A stretch of DNA of 64,000 bases from Hyphomicrobiales bacterium (GTDB lineage: Bacteria > Pseudomonadota > Alphaproteobacteria > Rhizobiales > Xanthobacteraceae): contig JAKFYI010000012.1 in the NCBI GenBank assembly GCA_021730985.1, forward strand, positions 1 to 64,000, given 5' to 3'. Both the position numbers and the translations under genes were made by a program. Of this stretch, positions 18,693 through 28,915 are shown one piece after another (the first letter of the stretch is position 1; the number at the start of each line of letters is the position of its first letter). The notes beneath the pieces were generated by a model. The model was given only the letters and a program-made list of their open reading frames with translations, was not told the origin of the DNA and did not search any database.

Positions 18693-18760
18693 GCGTGGCG
18701 GCTGGCGCGTCGTGGCCGTCAGGCATTGAGGACTCGCGGCGGCGGGACTAGAAGAAGTTC

Positions 18761-19513
18761 ATGGAGTGGACCGACGAAGGCATCGTGCTGGGCACCCGTC
18801 GCCACGGCGAAGCCAATGCCATTCTCGAGGTGATGACGCGTGAGCACGGTCGCCATCTGGGCATGGTGCGCGGCGGCTCGGCATCGCGGTTGAGGCCTGT
18901 GTTGCAGCCGGGCAACGAACTGCGCATGGTCTGGCGCGCGCGGCTCGACGAACATCTTGGCCACTACGCGGTCGAGCCGGTGAGGTTGCACGCGGCATCG
19001 ATGCTGGCGGCCTCGCATGTGGTGTACGGCGTCACCCATCTGGCCGCGCTGTGCCGCCTGCTGCCGGAGCGGGATCCGCACCCGGAGGTTCATGAGTGGC
19101 TGTCGGAGGCGCTGCAGCGGCTCGACCTTCCGCTGGCCGCCGGCGCGGAAATGGTGCGTTTCGAGTTGAGGATGTTGGCCGAGCTGGGGTTCGGGCTCGA
19201 TCTGACGAGTTGTGCGGCGACCGGCGACGATAGCGATCTCGGCTACGTATCGCCGAAGTCCGGCCGGGCGGTGTCGCGCGGCGCGGGCAAACCCTGGCAC
19301 GACCGGCTGCTGCGGCTGCCGTCGTTCGTGATGGGCGAACTGCCGCTGGATGCAAGTATTCCATCGGCCGACGAACTTGCCGACGGCTTTGCGCTGACCG
19401 GATTTTTCCTGGCGCGATATGTGCTGGAGCCGCGTGGCCTTGCCTTCGCGGATGCTCGCGAAGGTTTCGTCAGCGCCGTGCTCGGCAGGCGTGCCGGCGT
19501 ACCTGCGGCTTAG
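18761..19513 (+). CDS. recO: DNA repair protein RecO
   Basis: Loads RecA onto SSB-coated gaps with RecR. 250 residues: N-terminal OB-fold ([22 protein letters not shown]), then a helical domain with [23 protein letters not shown]. The [11 protein letters not shown] segment is typical of alphaproteobacterial RecO. The four-cysteine zinc motif of some RecO proteins is absent, as usual in this group. Last gene of the pdxJ-era block; the 68-bp gap after era suggests read-through. Confidence 0.93.
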   Translation: MEWTDEGIVLGTRRHGEANAILEVMTREHGRHLGMVRGGSASRLRPVLQPGNELRMVWRARLDEHLGHYAVEPVRLHAASMLAASHVVYGVTHLAALCRLLPERDPHPEVHEWLSEALQRLDLPLAAGAEMVRFELRMLAELGFGLDLTSCAATGDDSDLGYVSPKSGRAVSRGAGKPWHDRLLRLPSFVMGELPLDASIPSADELADGFALTGFFLARYVLEPRGLAFADAREGFVSAVLGRRAGVPAA

Positions 19514-19525
19514 TGGGTCGCTCGG

Positions 19526-19738
19526 TTAGCGCCGCACGCTGTAGCACCATGGGGTGCCGCAAGACATGATCACGCACTTGCGCTCGGTCTTGCCATCATC
19601 GGCCTTCGACGACGACGCGACGCTGACGTTCGCGCTGGTGGCTGGTCTGCTGACGGGGCGGTCTTTGGCAACGGCCGCGGGCATGCTGGCCCAGGCGAAC
19701 CCAACGGCTGCGACGGCCGTCCACACGACGTTTCTCAC
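19526..19738 (-). CDS. Small exported protein with conserved Cys tail
   Basis: 70 residues from the GTG at 19738, which has GGAG 8 nt upstream; the longer frame to 19837 lacks a ribosome site. An N-terminal signal (RNVVWTAVAAVGFAWASMPAAVA) is followed by a short Ser-rich linker and the compact tail TERKCVIMSCGTPWCYSVRR. The three cysteines suggest a disulphide or metal site in the periplasm. I recall similar unnamed rhizobial proteins. Convergent with recO, 12 bp apart. Confidence 0.65.
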   Translation of the reverse strand: MRNVVWTAVAAVGFAWASMPAAVAKDRPVSRPATSANVSVASSSKADDGKTERKCVIMSCGTPWCYSVRR

Positions 19739-19835
19739 GATACGCACTCCAAGTGCCCGGTCTTGCCTCCCGGACACCACGCGACGCCGCATTAACCCTA
19801 AAATGCCGCATCGGGCGGGCCGATGCAAGCGCGGC

Positions 19836-19869
19836 AACGCCGGTCCTGGCGTTTGCTAGAACCGGCGTT
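19836..19869 (-). terminator. Stem-loop downstream of the YRPY protein gene
   Basis: Perfect 9-bp arms (19836-19844 and 19861-19869, aacgccggt/accggcgtt) around a 16-nt loop, just past the stop of the minus-strand gene at 19895. There is no clear U-tract, so its role as a terminator is tentative. Confidence 0.4.
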
Positions 19870-19894
19870 AGATCAATGGCTTAGATCGCCAAAA

Positions 19895-20173
19895 TTACCA
19901 GCGGCGATAGTACCGGTAGGGCCGGTAAACGCGATATGGGCGATAGGCCCGATACGGGCGATAAACCCGGCGGTTCGGCACCCACGCGCAGACGCGACGG
20001 TTGTAACGCCAGCGGCAGACGTACGCGACGTTCTCGATCTCGTTGAGGTCGTTGAGGGCGTTGTCGATGGCGGCAGCCGTACCGACACCGATCGCGTTGG
20101 CCTGGGACGGCAGCATTGCGGTCGTCAGCATGATGGCGGCCGCAGCCGCCAGCGAAAGCAAGGTCTTCTTCAT
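19895..20173 (-). CDS. Small exported Tyr/Arg/Pro-repeat protein
   Basis: 92 residues from ATG 20173, with AAGGAG ten bases upstream. Signal peptide MKKTLLSLAAAAAIMLTT... ends at ANA. The mature part has CRWRYNRRVCAWVPNRR and closes with tandem YRPYRx units (YRPYRAYRPYRVYRPYRYYR). Rhizobial genomes carry many such short basic, aromatic-rich exported proteins of unknown function. The cationic repeat could bind anionic envelope polymers; that is inference. Confidence 0.7.
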   Translation of the reverse strand: MKKTLLSLAAAAAIMLTTAMLPSQANAIGVGTAAAIDNALNDLNEIENVAYVCRWRYNRRVCAWVPNRRVYRPYRAYRPYRVYRPYRYYRRW

Positions 20174-20327
20174 TGAGGGCGCTCTCCTTGGATTGAGGTC
20201 TTGGGCGCCCCTTCCCAACACCTGGGTTTCACTCCGGTTCCGGATTTGAACAGACATTGCCTGAATTTGTCATGGTCATGGCGTTCATCGCTTGTTCATG
20301 CCGCCGATGCGGGTTAACCGGGCCATC

Positions 20328-22610
20328 ATGGGTAAGCGTCTGATTCCTCCCGAACCGTCTGACGTCCAGGACATCGCTCTGCGCGAAGCGCTGGAGGAGC
20401 GCTATCTCGCGTATGCGCTCTCCACGATCATGCACCGCGCGCTGCCGGACGCGCGCGACGGCCTCAAGCCGGTGCATCGCCGCGTGCTGTTCGCGATGCG
20501 GCAACTGCGACTCGATCCGGGCGCGGCGTTCAAGAAAAGCGCGCGCGTGGTCGGCGACGTTATCGGCAAATTCCATCCGCACGGCGACCAGTCGGTGTAC
20601 GACGCACTGGTGAGGCTGGCGCAGGATTTCGCGCAGCGCTATCCGCTGATCGACGGGCAGGGCAACTTCGGCAACATCGACGGCGATAACCCGGCCGCGA
20701 TGCGATACACGGAATCGCGCCTGACCGAAGTGGCGCGTCTGCTCATCGACGGCATCGACGAGGACGCCGTCGATTTCCGCCCGACTTACGACGGCAGCGA
20801 AAGCGAGCCGGTGGTGCTGCCGGGCGCGTTTCCCAATCTGCTGGCGAACGGCTCGCAAGGCATCGCGGTCGGCATGGCGACCGCGATCCCCCCGCACAAC
20901 GCGCACGAGCTTTGCGACGCGGCGCTGTTCCTGATCGATAATCCCAACACCCGCTCGCGGACGCTGGTGAAAAACTATGTTCCGGGCCCGGACTTCCCGA
21001 CCGGCGGCATTGTCGTCGATCCGCGCGAGGCGATCGAAGAGGCCTACATCACCGGCCGCGGCTCGTTCCGCGTTCGCGCGCGATGGAACACGGAAGAGAC
21101 CGGCCGCGGCACCTACAACATTGTCGTCACCGAGATCCCGTGGCTGGTGCAGAAGACCCGGCTGATCGAAAAGCTGGCTGAGCTTTTCAACGAGAAGAAG
21201 CTGCCGCTGATCGCGGACTTTCGCGATGAGTCCACCGAGGACGTTCGCATCGTCATCGAACCGCGCGCGCGCACGGTCGATGCCGAACTGCTGATGGAGT
21301 CACTATTCAAGCTGACCGAGCTTGAAAGCCGCATCTCGTTGAACATGAATGTGCTGGTCAAAGGCAAGGTGCCCAAGGTGCTGGGCCTTGCCGAAGTGCT
21401 TCGCGAGTGGCTCGACCACCGCCGCGAGGTGCTGATCCGCCGCTCCAAGCATCGGCTGGCTGAGATCGAGCATCGCCTCGACGTGCTGGGCGGGCTTCTG
21501 ATTGCCTACCTCAATCTCGACAAGGTCATCAAGATCATCCGCAACGAGGACGAGCCCAAGCCCGTCCTGATCAAGACCTTCAAACTCACCGACGTTCAGG
21601 CCGACGCCATTCTCAACATGCGGTTGCGCAACTTGCGCAAGCTGGAAGAGATGGAGATCAAGCGCGAGAACAAGAATCTCGGCGAGGAAAAGGCCGGCGT
21701 CGAGAAGCTGCTCCGCTCCGAGAAGGAGCAATGGAAGACGGTCGCCGGACAGATCAAGGAGGTCCGCGAGGCTTTCAGCAAGAAGACGCCGCTCGGCAAG
21801 CGCCGCACCGATTTTGCCGAAGCGCCGCAGCATGACGAAGCTGCTATCGAAGAGGCGATGGTGGTCCGCGAGCCGATCACCGTCGTGGTGTCCGAGAAGG
21901 GCTGGATCCGCGCATTGCGCGGCACAGTCACCGACCTTTCCGGCGTGACCTTCAAGTCTGACGACGGGCCGAAGTTTGCCTTCCCGGCCGAGACGACATC
22001 GAAGGTTCTGCTGTTTGCGACCAACGGGCGGTTCTACACCATCGAAGCGTCCAAGCTGCCCGGCGGGCGCGGTCACGGCGAACCGGTGCGCCTGTTCTGT
22101 GAGATCGAGCAGGACGGCGATCTCGTTGCGGCGTTCCGCTATGCCGGCGGCCGCAAGTTTCTGGTCGGCAGTTCGAGCGGACGCGGCTTCATCGTCAACG
22201 AGGATGACTGTCTCGCCAACACCCGCAAGGGCAAGCAGGTGCTCAACGTCAATGCGCCAGACGTCGCGCGTGTGGTTGCGCCGGTCGAAGGCGAACTCGC
22301 AGCCGCGGTCGGCGACAACCGCAAGCTCGTCATCTTCCCGCTCAACCAAGTGCCGGAAATGGCGCGGGGACGCGGCGTGCGGCTGCAGCGGCACAAGGAT
22401 GGCGGGCTCTCCGACCTGACGACGTTCAAGGCCGACGAGGGACTGCGATGGATCGGCGAGGGTGGCCGCACCTCGAACCTTTCGATCAAGGAACTCGCGG
22501 CCTGGCGCGGCAATCGCGGCGACGCCGGACGCGTGCGGCCGGATCGCTTCCTGGCCAACCTGAAGTTCGGGCGTCCGCCGGAAAACGGCAAAGCGGGCGA
22601 AGGAAAATGA
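20328..22610 (+). CDS. parC: DNA topoisomerase IV subunit A
   Basis: Decatenates replicated chromosomes with ParE. 760 residues. The breakage-reunion domain has the catalytic Tyr127 ([10 protein letters not shown]), preceded by [17 protein letters not shown] and [12 protein letters not shown]. The C-terminal part shows the beta-pinwheel GyrA-like repeats ([36 protein letters not shown]). Shorter than GyrA (about 850-900) and lacking the GyrA box, hence ParC. Gln88 occupies the position of E. coli GyrA Ser83. Start ATG 20328; two upstream in-frame ATGs give no conserved sequence. Confidence 0.95.
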   Translation: MGKRLIPPEPSDVQDIALREALEERYLAYALSTIMHRALPDARDGLKPVHRRVLFAMRQLRLDPGAAFKKSARVVGDVIGKFHPHGDQSVYDALVRLAQDFAQRYPLIDGQGNFGNIDGDNPAAMRYTESRLTEVARLLIDGIDEDAVDFRPTYDGSESEPVVLPGAFPNLLANGSQGIAVGMATAIPPHNAHELCDAALFLIDNPNTRSRTLVKNYVPGPDFPTGGIVVDPREAIEEAYITGRGSFRVRARWNTEETGRGTYNIVVTEIPWLVQKTRLIEKLAELFNEKKLPLIADFRDESTEDVRIVIEPRARTVDAELLMESLFKLTELESRISLNMNVLVKGKVPKVLGLAEVLREWLDHRREVLIRRSKHRLAEIEHRLDVLGGLLIAYLNLDKVIKIIRNEDEPKPVLIKTFKLTDVQADAILNMRLRNLRKLEEMEIKRENKNLGEEKAGVEKLLRSEKEQWKTVAGQIKEVREAFSKKTPLGKRRTDFAEAPQHDEAAIEEAMVVREPITVVVSEKGWIRALRGTVTDLSGVTFKSDDGPKFAFPAETTSKVLLFATNGRFYTIEASKLPGGRGHGEPVRLFCEIEQDGDLVAAFRYAGGRKFLVGSSSGRGFIVNEDDCLANTRKGKQVLNVNAPDVARVVAPVEGELAAAVGDNRKLVIFPLNQVPEMARGRGVRLQRHKDGGLSDLTTFKADEGLRWIGEGGRTSNLSIKELAAWRGNRGDAGRVRPDRFLANLKFGRPPENGKAGEGK

Positions 22611-22699
22611 GCCGCTCCGCCATCTGACAAGTGGTTGCGGGACGCCAATACCCCAATGAAATCAACAAGATTTTGCTTGCGTCAGACTCTGAATTGCAA

Positions 22700-22727
22700 T
22701 TGCAAATGATTCGCAACAGACTATATT
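22700..22727 (+). promoter_or_regulatory. Candidate sit promoter with Mur/Fur operator
   Basis: TTGCAA (22700-22705), 16 bp, then TATATT (22722-22727). Lying over the -35 and spacer is TGCAAATGATTCGCA (22701-22715). This is a 15-bp inverted repeat around a central G with a single mismatched pair, and it resembles alphaproteobacterial Mur/Fur boxes. Bound repressor would block polymerase. The AT-rich character stands out from the surroundings. Confidence 0.6.
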
Positions 22728-22754
22728 GAATTGGTTCAACTGTGGAATTTGCAA

Positions 22755-23687
22755 ATGCGTTTCGATTCGACGATGACGGCTTCACTTCGGCGCGCGGCTG
22801 CGTGCGCGCTGGCGATTGTCATGGTGGCGCTTTCGGTTGAGGTCGCCGGCGCGCAAAGCGCTGCTCGCAAGCCCTTTCGCGTCGTAACCACATTCACGGT
22901 CATCCAGGATATCGCGCAGAACGTGGCGGGCTCGGCGGCGGTGGTCGAGTCGATCACCAAGCCCGGCGCGGAAATTCATGACTACCAGCCGACGCCGCTC
23001 GACATTGTGCGCACTCAGGCCGCCGATCTCGTCCTCTGGAACGGCTTCAACCTCGAACGTTGGTTCGAAAAATTCTTCGAGAACGTCAAAAGCGTGCCGA
23101 GCGTGGTGGTGTCCGAAGGTATCGAACCGATGGGCATCTCTGATGGTCCCTATACCGGCAAGCCTAATCCGCATGCCTGGATGTCGCCCAACAATGCGCT
23201 GATCTATGTCGAGAACATCCGAAAGGCGCTGGTGAAGCATGATCCGGCCAACGCGGATGCCTACAACAAGAACGCCGCAGCCTATGCCGCGCAAATTCGC
23301 GCCATCGACGAGCCGCTGCGCAAGCGTATCGCCGCCATCCCGGAGCAGCAGCGCTGGCTTGTTTCGAGCGAAGGTGCGTTCAGCTATTTGATCCGCGACT
23401 ACAAGATGCGCGAAGCCTATCTCTGGCCGATCAACGCGGACGAGCAGGGTACGCCGCAACAGGTGCGTAAGGTCATCGATCTTGTCCGCAAAAACAAAAT
23501 CCCGGTCGTGTTCAGCGAGAGCACAATCTCCGACCGCGCCGCCAAGCAGGTCGCGCGGGAAACCGGCGCGCGTTACGGCGGTGTCCTGTACGTCGATTCA
23601 TTGAGCGCCGCGAACGGACCGGTGCCTAACTATCTCGACCTGTTGAAGGTGACGGTTGAGACCATCGCCAAAGGCTTCGGCAAGTGA
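22755..23687 (+). CDS. sitA: Mn/Fe ABC transporter, periplasmic metal-binding protein
   Basis: 310 residues: signal peptide (cleaved near AGAQ), then a cluster A-I (PsaA/MntC-type) binding protein. The four metal ligands can be placed: His75 (EIHDYQP), His140 (NPHAWMSP), Glu206 ([10 protein letters not shown]) and Asp281 (VLYVDSLS). This His2-Glu-Asp set is that of Mn(II)/Fe(II) carriers; zinc carriers have a third His and a His-rich loop, absent here. ATG 22755 lies downstream of the predicted transcription start. First gene of an operon with ATPase and two permeases. Confidence 0.93.
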   Translation: MRFDSTMTASLRRAAACALAIVMVALSVEVAGAQSAARKPFRVVTTFTVIQDIAQNVAGSAAVVESITKPGAEIHDYQPTPLDIVRTQAADLVLWNGFNLERWFEKFFENVKSVPSVVVSEGIEPMGISDGPYTGKPNPHAWMSPNNALIYVENIRKALVKHDPANADAYNKNAAAYAAQIRAIDEPLRKRIAAIPEQQRWLVSSEGAFSYLIRDYKMREAYLWPINADEQGTPQQVRKVIDLVRKNKIPVVFSESTISDRAAKQVARETGARYGGVLYVDSLSAANGPVPNYLDLLKVTVETIAKGFGK

Positions 23688-24616
23688 AGATGACGCCGCA
23701 GCCCGCACCCGCGGTCGCTGGCAAGCTTGCATCGCCCGGCGCGAGTATTTCGGTGCGAGGGCTCACCGTCACCTACAACAACGGGTTCACGGCGGTTCAG
23801 AACGCGTCGTTCGAGCTTGAGCCGGGGACGATTTGCGCGCTGGTCGGCGTCAACGGCAGCGGCAAATCGACCGTCTTCAAAGCCATCATGGGGTTTGTCC
23901 GGCCGGTGGCCGGAGACATTCGCCTGTGCGGCCTGCCGGTCTCCGAGGCCATCAAACGCAACGTCGTGGCCTACGTTCCCCAGAGCGAGGATATCGACTG
24001 GAATTTTCCCGTTCTGGTCGAGGACGTGGTGATGATGGGCCGCTATGGCCACATGAATTTTCTGCGCATGGCTTCGCGCGCGGACCATTACAAGGTCGAT
24101 CAGGCGTTGGAACGCGTCGGCATGTCCGACCACCGCCTCCGCCAAATCGGCGAACTCAGCGGAGGCCAGAAGAAGCGGGTGTTCCTGGCGCGATCGCTGG
24201 CGCAGGAAGGCCGCATCATCCTGCTCGATGAGCCGTTTACCGGGGTGGACGTCAAGACCGAAACGGCAATCATTGCGCTGTTGCGCGAACTGCGCGCGTC
24301 GGGTCATCTGATGCTGATTTCAACGCACAATCTCGGCAGCGTCCCCGATTTCTGCGATCAGGTTGTGTTGATCAACCGCACGGTGCTGGCGGCGGGGCCG
24401 ACCGCGGAGGTTTTCACCCAAGCCAACCTGGAGCGTGCCTTCGGCGGCGTGTTACGCCATTTCAATCTTGGCGGCGCGGCGTTGCACAGCGACGAAGACT
24501 CGCGGCGCTTGACCGTGCTTACCGACGACGAGCGGCCGCTGGTGATCTATGGCGATGAGCGGAAGGTCGAGGGGCCCGCGCCTGCCAATCCCAATTCGCC
24601 CAAGAGATCGTCATGA
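23684..24616 (+). CDS. sitB: Mn/Fe ABC transporter ATP-binding protein
   Basis: 310 residues. Walker [10 protein letters not shown] (55-63), Q-loop [13 protein letters not shown], signature LSGGQKKR, Walker [13 protein letters not shown] and switch His in STHN are all intact, so it should hydrolyse ATP. The [10 protein letters not shown] segment is typical of manganese/iron importers. GTG 23684 overlaps the sitA stop as GTGA; ATG 23690 is possible but poorly spaced from AAAGG. Confidence 0.93.
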   Translation: MKMTPQPAPAVAGKLASPGASISVRGLTVTYNNGFTAVQNASFELEPGTICALVGVNGSGKSTVFKAIMGFVRPVAGDIRLCGLPVSEAIKRNVVAYVPQSEDIDWNFPVLVEDVVMMGRYGHMNFLRMASRADHYKVDQALERVGMSDHRLRQIGELSGGQKKRVFLARSLAQEGRIILLDEPFTGVDVKTETAIIALLRELRASGHLMLISTHNLGSVPDFCDQVVLINRTVLAAGPTAEVFTQANLERAFGGVLRHFNLGGAALHSDEDSRRLTVLTDDERPLVIYGDERKVEGPAPANPNSPKRSS

Positions 24617-25473
24617 TCTCCGAACTGCTGGTCCCTTTCAGTTACGAATACATGGCCAAGGCGATGTGGGTCAGCGCGCTTGTCGGTGGCGTTTGCGCTT
24701 TTCTTTCCGCCTATCTGATGCTGAAGGGCTGGTCGCTCATGGGCGACGCGCTGGCCCATTCAATTGTACCGGGTGTGGCAGGGGCCTACATTCTCGGCTT
24801 TCCATTCGCCGTTGGCGCATTTTTCTCCGGCATCCTGGCGTCCACGGCCATGACGTTCGTCAAACAGCACTCGCGGCTGCGAGAGGATGCGGTGATCGGG
24901 CTGGTTTTTACCTCGCTGTTCGCGCTCGGCTTGCTGATGGCGTCGATCTGGCCGACGTCCGTTAGCGTGCAGACGATCGTGCTCGGCAACATTCTCGCGA
25001 TTCCAAACGAAGACGTGATCCAGGTTGCGGTCATTGCCGCGGTGTCGCTTGCCGTGCTGTCGCTGAAATGGAAAGACTTGATGGTCACGTTCTTCGACGA
25101 GAGTCACGCTCGCACCATCGGTTTGAATACCGGCGCGCTGAAAATCCTGTTCTTCACGTTGCTCAGCGCCTGCACCGTGGCGGCGCTGCAAACGGTCGGA
25201 GCCTGCCTCGTCATCGCCATGGTGGTGACGCCGGGTGCCACGGCCTATCTGCTGACGGACCGGTTCGGACGGCTGATTGTCATCAGCGTTGCGCTGGGTG
25301 CCAGCACGAGTTTCGCCGGCGCCTATATCAGCTATTTCCTCGATGGAGCGACCGGCGGCGTCATCGTCACGCTTCAAACGTTGCTGTTCCTCGCCGCATT
25401 TTTCTTTGCTCCGAAATATGGGCGAATTGCCTCGCGCCGCCGCCAAACAGCGATGGCGGAGGCTGCGCCGTGA
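24613..25473 (+). CDS. sitC: Mn/Fe ABC transporter permease 1
   Basis: 286 residues with about eight transmembrane segments of the ABC-3 family. Visible markers: [22 protein letters not shown] near the N-terminus, and the coupling/late region [33 protein letters not shown] overlaps the sitB stop (ATGA). Pairs with the following permease to form the channel. Confidence 0.92.
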   Translation: MISELLVPFSYEYMAKAMWVSALVGGVCAFLSAYLMLKGWSLMGDALAHSIVPGVAGAYILGFPFAVGAFFSGILASTAMTFVKQHSRLREDAVIGLVFTSLFALGLLMASIWPTSVSVQTIVLGNILAIPNEDVIQVAVIAAVSLAVLSLKWKDLMVTFFDESHARTIGLNTGALKILFFTLLSACTVAALQTVGACLVIAMVVTPGATAYLLTDRFGRLIVISVALGASTSFAGAYISYFLDGATGGVIVTLQTLLFLAAFFFAPKYGRIASRRRQTAMAEAAP

Positions 25474-26345
25474 ACTCGCTGATCACATGGATCACGGTGC
25501 CGCTGAGTTATCCATTCATGCAGCGTGCGTTGATCGTTTCCGTGATGGTGGGGGCGGTCTGCGCGGTGTTGTCTTGCTATCTGGTGCTGAAGGGCTGGTC
25601 GCTGATGGGGGACGCGATCTCTCACGCGGTGCTGCCCGGAATTGTCATCGCCCATGTGCTCGCGTTGCCGCTGGCCATCGGCGCGTTCGTCGCGGGCCTG
25701 TGCTGCGCGTTGCTGACCGGCTATCTGAAGGATAACAGCCGCGTGAAGGAGGACACGGTCATGGGGATCGTGTTCTCCGGGATGTTCGGTTTTGGGCTGG
25801 TTATTTTTACTAAGGTCGATACGGATCAGCACCTCCTGCACATTCTCTTTGGCAACGTGCTGGGCGTGAGCGTTCGTGATCTCGCTGAAACCGCTATTAT
25901 CGCGGGCGTTACGCTTCTGGTCGTTCTGGTTCGCCGGCGCGATCTTCTTCTCTATTGCTTCGATCCCAACCATGCCCGGGCCATTGGCCTTCCGGTCGGC
26001 GTGCTGCACTACAGCCTGTTAATCCTCCTGTCGTTGACCATTGTCGGATCGCTTAAGGCGGTCGGCATTATTCTAGTCGTCGCCATGCTGGTAGCGCCGG
26101 GCGCGATTGCCTATCTGCTGACGGACAGCTTCGGACGCATGCTTGTCATCGCGACCACGGTTGCGATTTGCTCAAGCGCGCTCGGCGTAATCCTGAGCTT
26201 CCATCTCGACGGCGCGACGGGGGCCTGTGTCGTCCTGATTCAAGCCTTCGTTTTTCTGATGGCTTTTCTATTCGCGCCCAAGCGAGGACTTGTTTGGGAT
26301 TGGCGCAGCCGCAGGGCGGCGGCGCCAATAGGACCGGCGCAATAG
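25470..26345 (+). CDS. sitD: Mn/Fe ABC transporter permease 2
   Basis: 291 residues, ABC-3 family, about 35-40% alike by eye to SitC ([54 protein letters not shown]). The real start is the GTG at 25470, with a full GGAGG 7 nt upstream and a GTGA overlap with sitC; the frame is open much further upstream. Completes a heterodimeric permease. Convergent with the arginyltransferase gene 6 bp away. Confidence 0.92.
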   Translation: MNSLITWITVPLSYPFMQRALIVSVMVGAVCAVLSCYLVLKGWSLMGDAISHAVLPGIVIAHVLALPLAIGAFVAGLCCALLTGYLKDNSRVKEDTVMGIVFSGMFGFGLVIFTKVDTDQHLLHILFGNVLGVSVRDLAETAIIAGVTLLVVLVRRRDLLLYCFDPNHARAIGLPVGVLHYSLLILLSLTIVGSLKAVGIILVVAMLVAPGAIAYLLTDSFGRMLVIATTVAICSSALGVILSFHLDGATGACVVLIQAFVFLMAFLFAPKRGLVWDWRSRRAAAPIGPAQ

Positions 26346-26351
26346 CGGCGA

Positions 26352-27101
26352 TCAGCTTTCGGTTCGAACCCAGGCGTCCGGTGTGAGCCGCTCCTGCGGC
26401 AGGAAGCGGCTTTTGTAGTCCATCTTGCGCGAGCCGCGCACCCAATAGCCCAGATAGACGTAAGCCAAGCCCATCCGCCGAGCGCGCTCGACGTGATCGA
26501 GGATCATGAAGGTGCCGAGCGAACGCATGCGCTCGTCGGGATCGAAGAACGAATAGACCATCGACAGGCCGTCGTTCAGCACATCGGTCAGGGCGACAGC
26601 CAGCAGCGGCCCCGCGCCGCGGCCGTTGATCGTGCTGTCGGGACCGCGCGTGCGGTATTCCACCAGCCGCGTCTTTACATGGCTGTCTTCGACCATCATG
26701 GCGTAATCGAGCACCGTCATGTCGGCCATGCCGCCGTCGCGGTGCCGGCTGTCGAGGTAGCCGCGGAACACGCCGTATTGTTCAGAGGTCGGCACCAGCG
26801 CGCGCATCTCGCCGATCACATCGGCATTGCGCTCGGCGACCCGCAGCATGCTGCGGGTCGGGCGAAATTCGTCGGCGATGACGCGCACCGAAACGCAGGC
26901 CCGGCAGGACTCGCAGGCCGGCCGGTATGCGATCGATTGGCTGCGGCGGAAGCCGCCGTGGGTGAGGAGATTGTTGAGACCCGGCGCCCGATCGCCGACC
27001 AGATGGGTAAAAACCTTGCGCTCCTCCTTGCCCGGCAGATAGGGGCAGGGCGAGGGTGCCGTCAGGTAGAACTGCGGCGTATCGCGCGAATGCTGGGTCA
27101 C
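26352..27101 (-). CDS. bpt: Arginyl/leucyl-tRNA--protein transferase (Bpt/Ate family)
   Basis: Adds an amino acid to N-terminal Asp/Glu or related residues, marking proteins for ClpS/ClpAP. 249 residues. N-terminal Cys-containing segment [13 protein letters not shown], then [28 protein letters not shown] and [22 protein letters not shown] are hallmarks of the bacterial Ate/Bpt family. Start is GTG 27101 with AAGG six bases upstream. The clade in alphaproteobacteria is usually annotated arginyltransferase or Bpt (leucyl); the tRNA cannot be told from sequence alone. Confidence 0.92.
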   Translation of the reverse strand: MTQHSRDTPQFYLTAPSPCPYLPGKEERKVFTHLVGDRAPGLNNLLTHGGFRRSQSIAYRPACESCRACVSVRVIADEFRPTRSMLRVAERNADVIGEMRALVPTSEQYGVFRGYLDSRHRDGGMADMTVLDYAMMVEDSHVKTRLVEYRTRGPDSTINGRGAGPLLAVALTDVLNDGLSMVYSFFDPDERMRSLGTFMILDHVERARRMGLAYVYLGYWVRGSRKMDYKSRFLPQERLTPDAWVRTES

Positions 27102-27207
27102 GTTTGCCTTCGGGCCCCCATGCAGACCGGCGCAACGGGTGCCGAGTCCTGCTGCGATGTTGCCCCGAAAACCGCCGGTGTGAAAGGGCCAAACCGCCGC
27201 GTGGCTG

Positions 27208-27750
27208 TTATGCGGACGGCCTGACGGAGTTCCGCAGCATGCTGGTCCGCTGCGCGTTGTTGATGAAGACGGTCCCGATCAGGATGTCATGCAGGCAGCG
27301 CCGGCGCTCGTTGAGCAAGGCCACGACTAGAACCAGCGGCGTGAACACCGAAACCGTGATCCAAAACACGATGGCGTGCACCGCGCCGAGCAGGGAGTAG
27401 GCCGGCGCGCCGTACCAGGTGCGCATTTCGATATCCATGGCGCGCATCCCGATGGTCGCCGAGTGCCGGCTGCCGAGAGTCACGCCGTAGTAGAACAGCG
27501 CCCAAAGCACCATGGCCGGAGTGAGCAGCGCGTAGAATACAAAGCCGAGACCGAACGTCACGATGCCGACCACGAAAATAAACATCGCCAGAAACACCAC
27601 CGGCAGCGCCAGGATGATGAGGTCGATGATGAAAGCCACGAGGCGTCGCGCCAGCACGCCTTCGAACAATTCGGGATTTGCCGCGGGATCGTAGGCGTGC
27701 GGTTTGACTTCGACCGACAAGCCGATCCGTTTTGGTTCGCTGTCTGCCAT
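27208..27750 (-). CDS. RDD-family membrane protein
   Basis: 180 residues. The diagnostic Arg...Asp-Asp pattern lies at the first helix ([18 protein letters not shown]). Three to four membrane segments follow, with [19 protein letters not shown] and a terminal [19 protein letters not shown] proteins are small inner-membrane proteins of mostly unknown role, some implicated in ion transport. In rhizobia this gene commonly neighbours bpt and hemB; here about 5 kb of extra genes separate it from hemB. Confidence 0.88.
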   Translation of the reverse strand: MADSEPKRIGLSVEVKPHAYDPAANPELFEGVLARRLVAFIIDLIILALPVVFLAMFIFVVGIVTFGLGFVFYALLTPAMVLWALFYYGVTLGSRHSATIGMRAMDIEMRTWYGAPAYSLLGAVHAIVFWITVSVFTPLVLVVALLNERRRCLHDILIGTVFINNAQRTSMLRNSVRPSA

Positions 27751-27837
27751 GAATCGGTATCCGTTCAGCCATCACGGAAATGGACAATAAACCCACAGGT
27801 TGCAAGGGGCGCCGTGTCGCGTGGTGCCTTAAGTTTA

Positions 27838-27865
27838 GCGCCGGTCGCGGGGTCGCGGCCGGCGC
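27838..27865. terminator. GC hairpin between RDD gene and TctC operon
   Basis: Arms gcgccgg (27838-27844) and ccggcgc (27859-27865) enclose 14 nt. It lies just beyond the stop of the minus-strand TctC gene, where its transcript would end. No T-run is present, so only tentatively a terminator. Confidence 0.4.
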
Positions 27866-27895
27866 CAAGCCGAAACAAATTGGCCGGTGGAACGC

Positions 27896-28864
27896 CTAGT
27901 TGGGCTGGATTCCGGCCTTTTTGACGATGGCTTCCCACTTGGTGAGTTCGGATTTGATGTAGTCGCCGAACTGCTGGCCGTTGAGCGGCTCGACGATGGC
28001 GCCCATCTCGGTCAGGCGCTTGCGGACGTCCGGCATCGCGAGGGTGTCGGCCAGCGCCTTCTCCAGCTTGGACCGGATGGCCGGCGGCGTGCCCGCGGGG
28101 GCCACCAGGCCGAACCAGTAGGAGGCCTCAAGCGGGAAACCGGACTCCTTCATGGTCGGCAGATCGGGCAGGATTTCCAGCCGCTTGCCCGCCGCCAGCG
28201 CCATTCCGGTCAGCTTGCCGCCTTTGATGTTCTGCAGCCCGATCACGGGGCTTAGGAACATGGTTTTGACGTGGCCGGCCAGCAGATCGACCAGGGCCGG
28301 AGCGCCGCCTCGATAGGGCACATGCTGGAGACTGACGTTCGCCGCACCGGCCAGCATCTCGCCTGCGAGATGGCTCGCGCTGCCCGGGCCGACCGAGCCG
28401 TAGGTGATTGCGGCCGGATCCTTCTTCGCGAGTTCGACCAGTTCCTTGACGTTCTTGGCCGGTACGCTTGGATGCGCGGCGAACACCAACGGCGTGTAGC
28501 CGACGAAGCCGATCGGCGCGAAATCCTTGATGCTGTCGTACGGAATGTTCTTGAACACCCACGGATTGAGCGCGTGGTTGTCGTTCAGCATCATCACCGT
28601 GTAGCCGTCCGGCTCGGCCCGGGCGACCGCTTGGGTCGCCAGCGTGCCGCCGGCGCCGGGACGCGCTTCGATGATAAACTGCTGACCGAGCAGGCCGGAC
28701 ATCTTCTCGGCAACGATGCGCGACACGGTGTCGAGCAGCCCGCCGACCGGGAAGGCGATGATGATTTTGACAGGGCGATTTGGATAGTCCTGGGCCGGCG
28801 CAGGCCCGGCCGACAGTCCGATCAGCGCCAATGCTGCCAGCGCGGGAGCGAGCAATCGTTTCAT
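27896..28864 (-). CDS. TctC/Bug-family periplasmic solute-binding protein
   Basis: 322 residues from ATG 28864, with AGGAGG seven bases upstream. Signal peptide ends at APAQ. The Bug fold is recognisable from DYPNRPVKIIIAFPVGGLLDTVSRIVAEKM and QQFIIEARPGAGGTLATQAVARAEPDGYTV. Family members bind carboxylates (citrate, dicarboxylates, nicotinate) with an Asp near the ligand. No TctA/TctB membrane partners are nearby. Gene order with a CoA-transferase and a citryl-CoA-lyase-like gene makes an organic acid a likely ligand. Confidence 0.9.
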   Translation of the reverse strand: MKRLLAPALAALALIGLSAGPAPAQDYPNRPVKIIIAFPVGGLLDTVSRIVAEKMSGLLGQQFIIEARPGAGGTLATQAVARAEPDGYTVMMLNDNHALNPWVFKNIPYDSIKDFAPIGFVGYTPLVFAAHPSVPAKNVKELVELAKKDPAAITYGSVGPGSASHLAGEMLAGAANVSLQHVPYRGGAPALVDLLAGHVKTMFLSPVIGLQNIKGGKLTGMALAAGKRLEILPDLPTMKESGFPLEASYWFGLVAPAGTPPAIRSKLEKALADTLAMPDVRKRLTEMGAIVEPLNGQQFGDYIKSELTKWEAIVKKAGIQPN

Positions 28865-28915
28865 CACCTTCCTCCTCTTGCCGCACCTTTGGCGCGGCAT
28901 ATTGTTTGACGTGAA

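Noticed and set aside
19898..19985. Short tandem DNA repeats resembling a repeat array
   Set aside because: They encode the YRPYRx repeats of the small exported protein; no CRISPR-like spacer structure.
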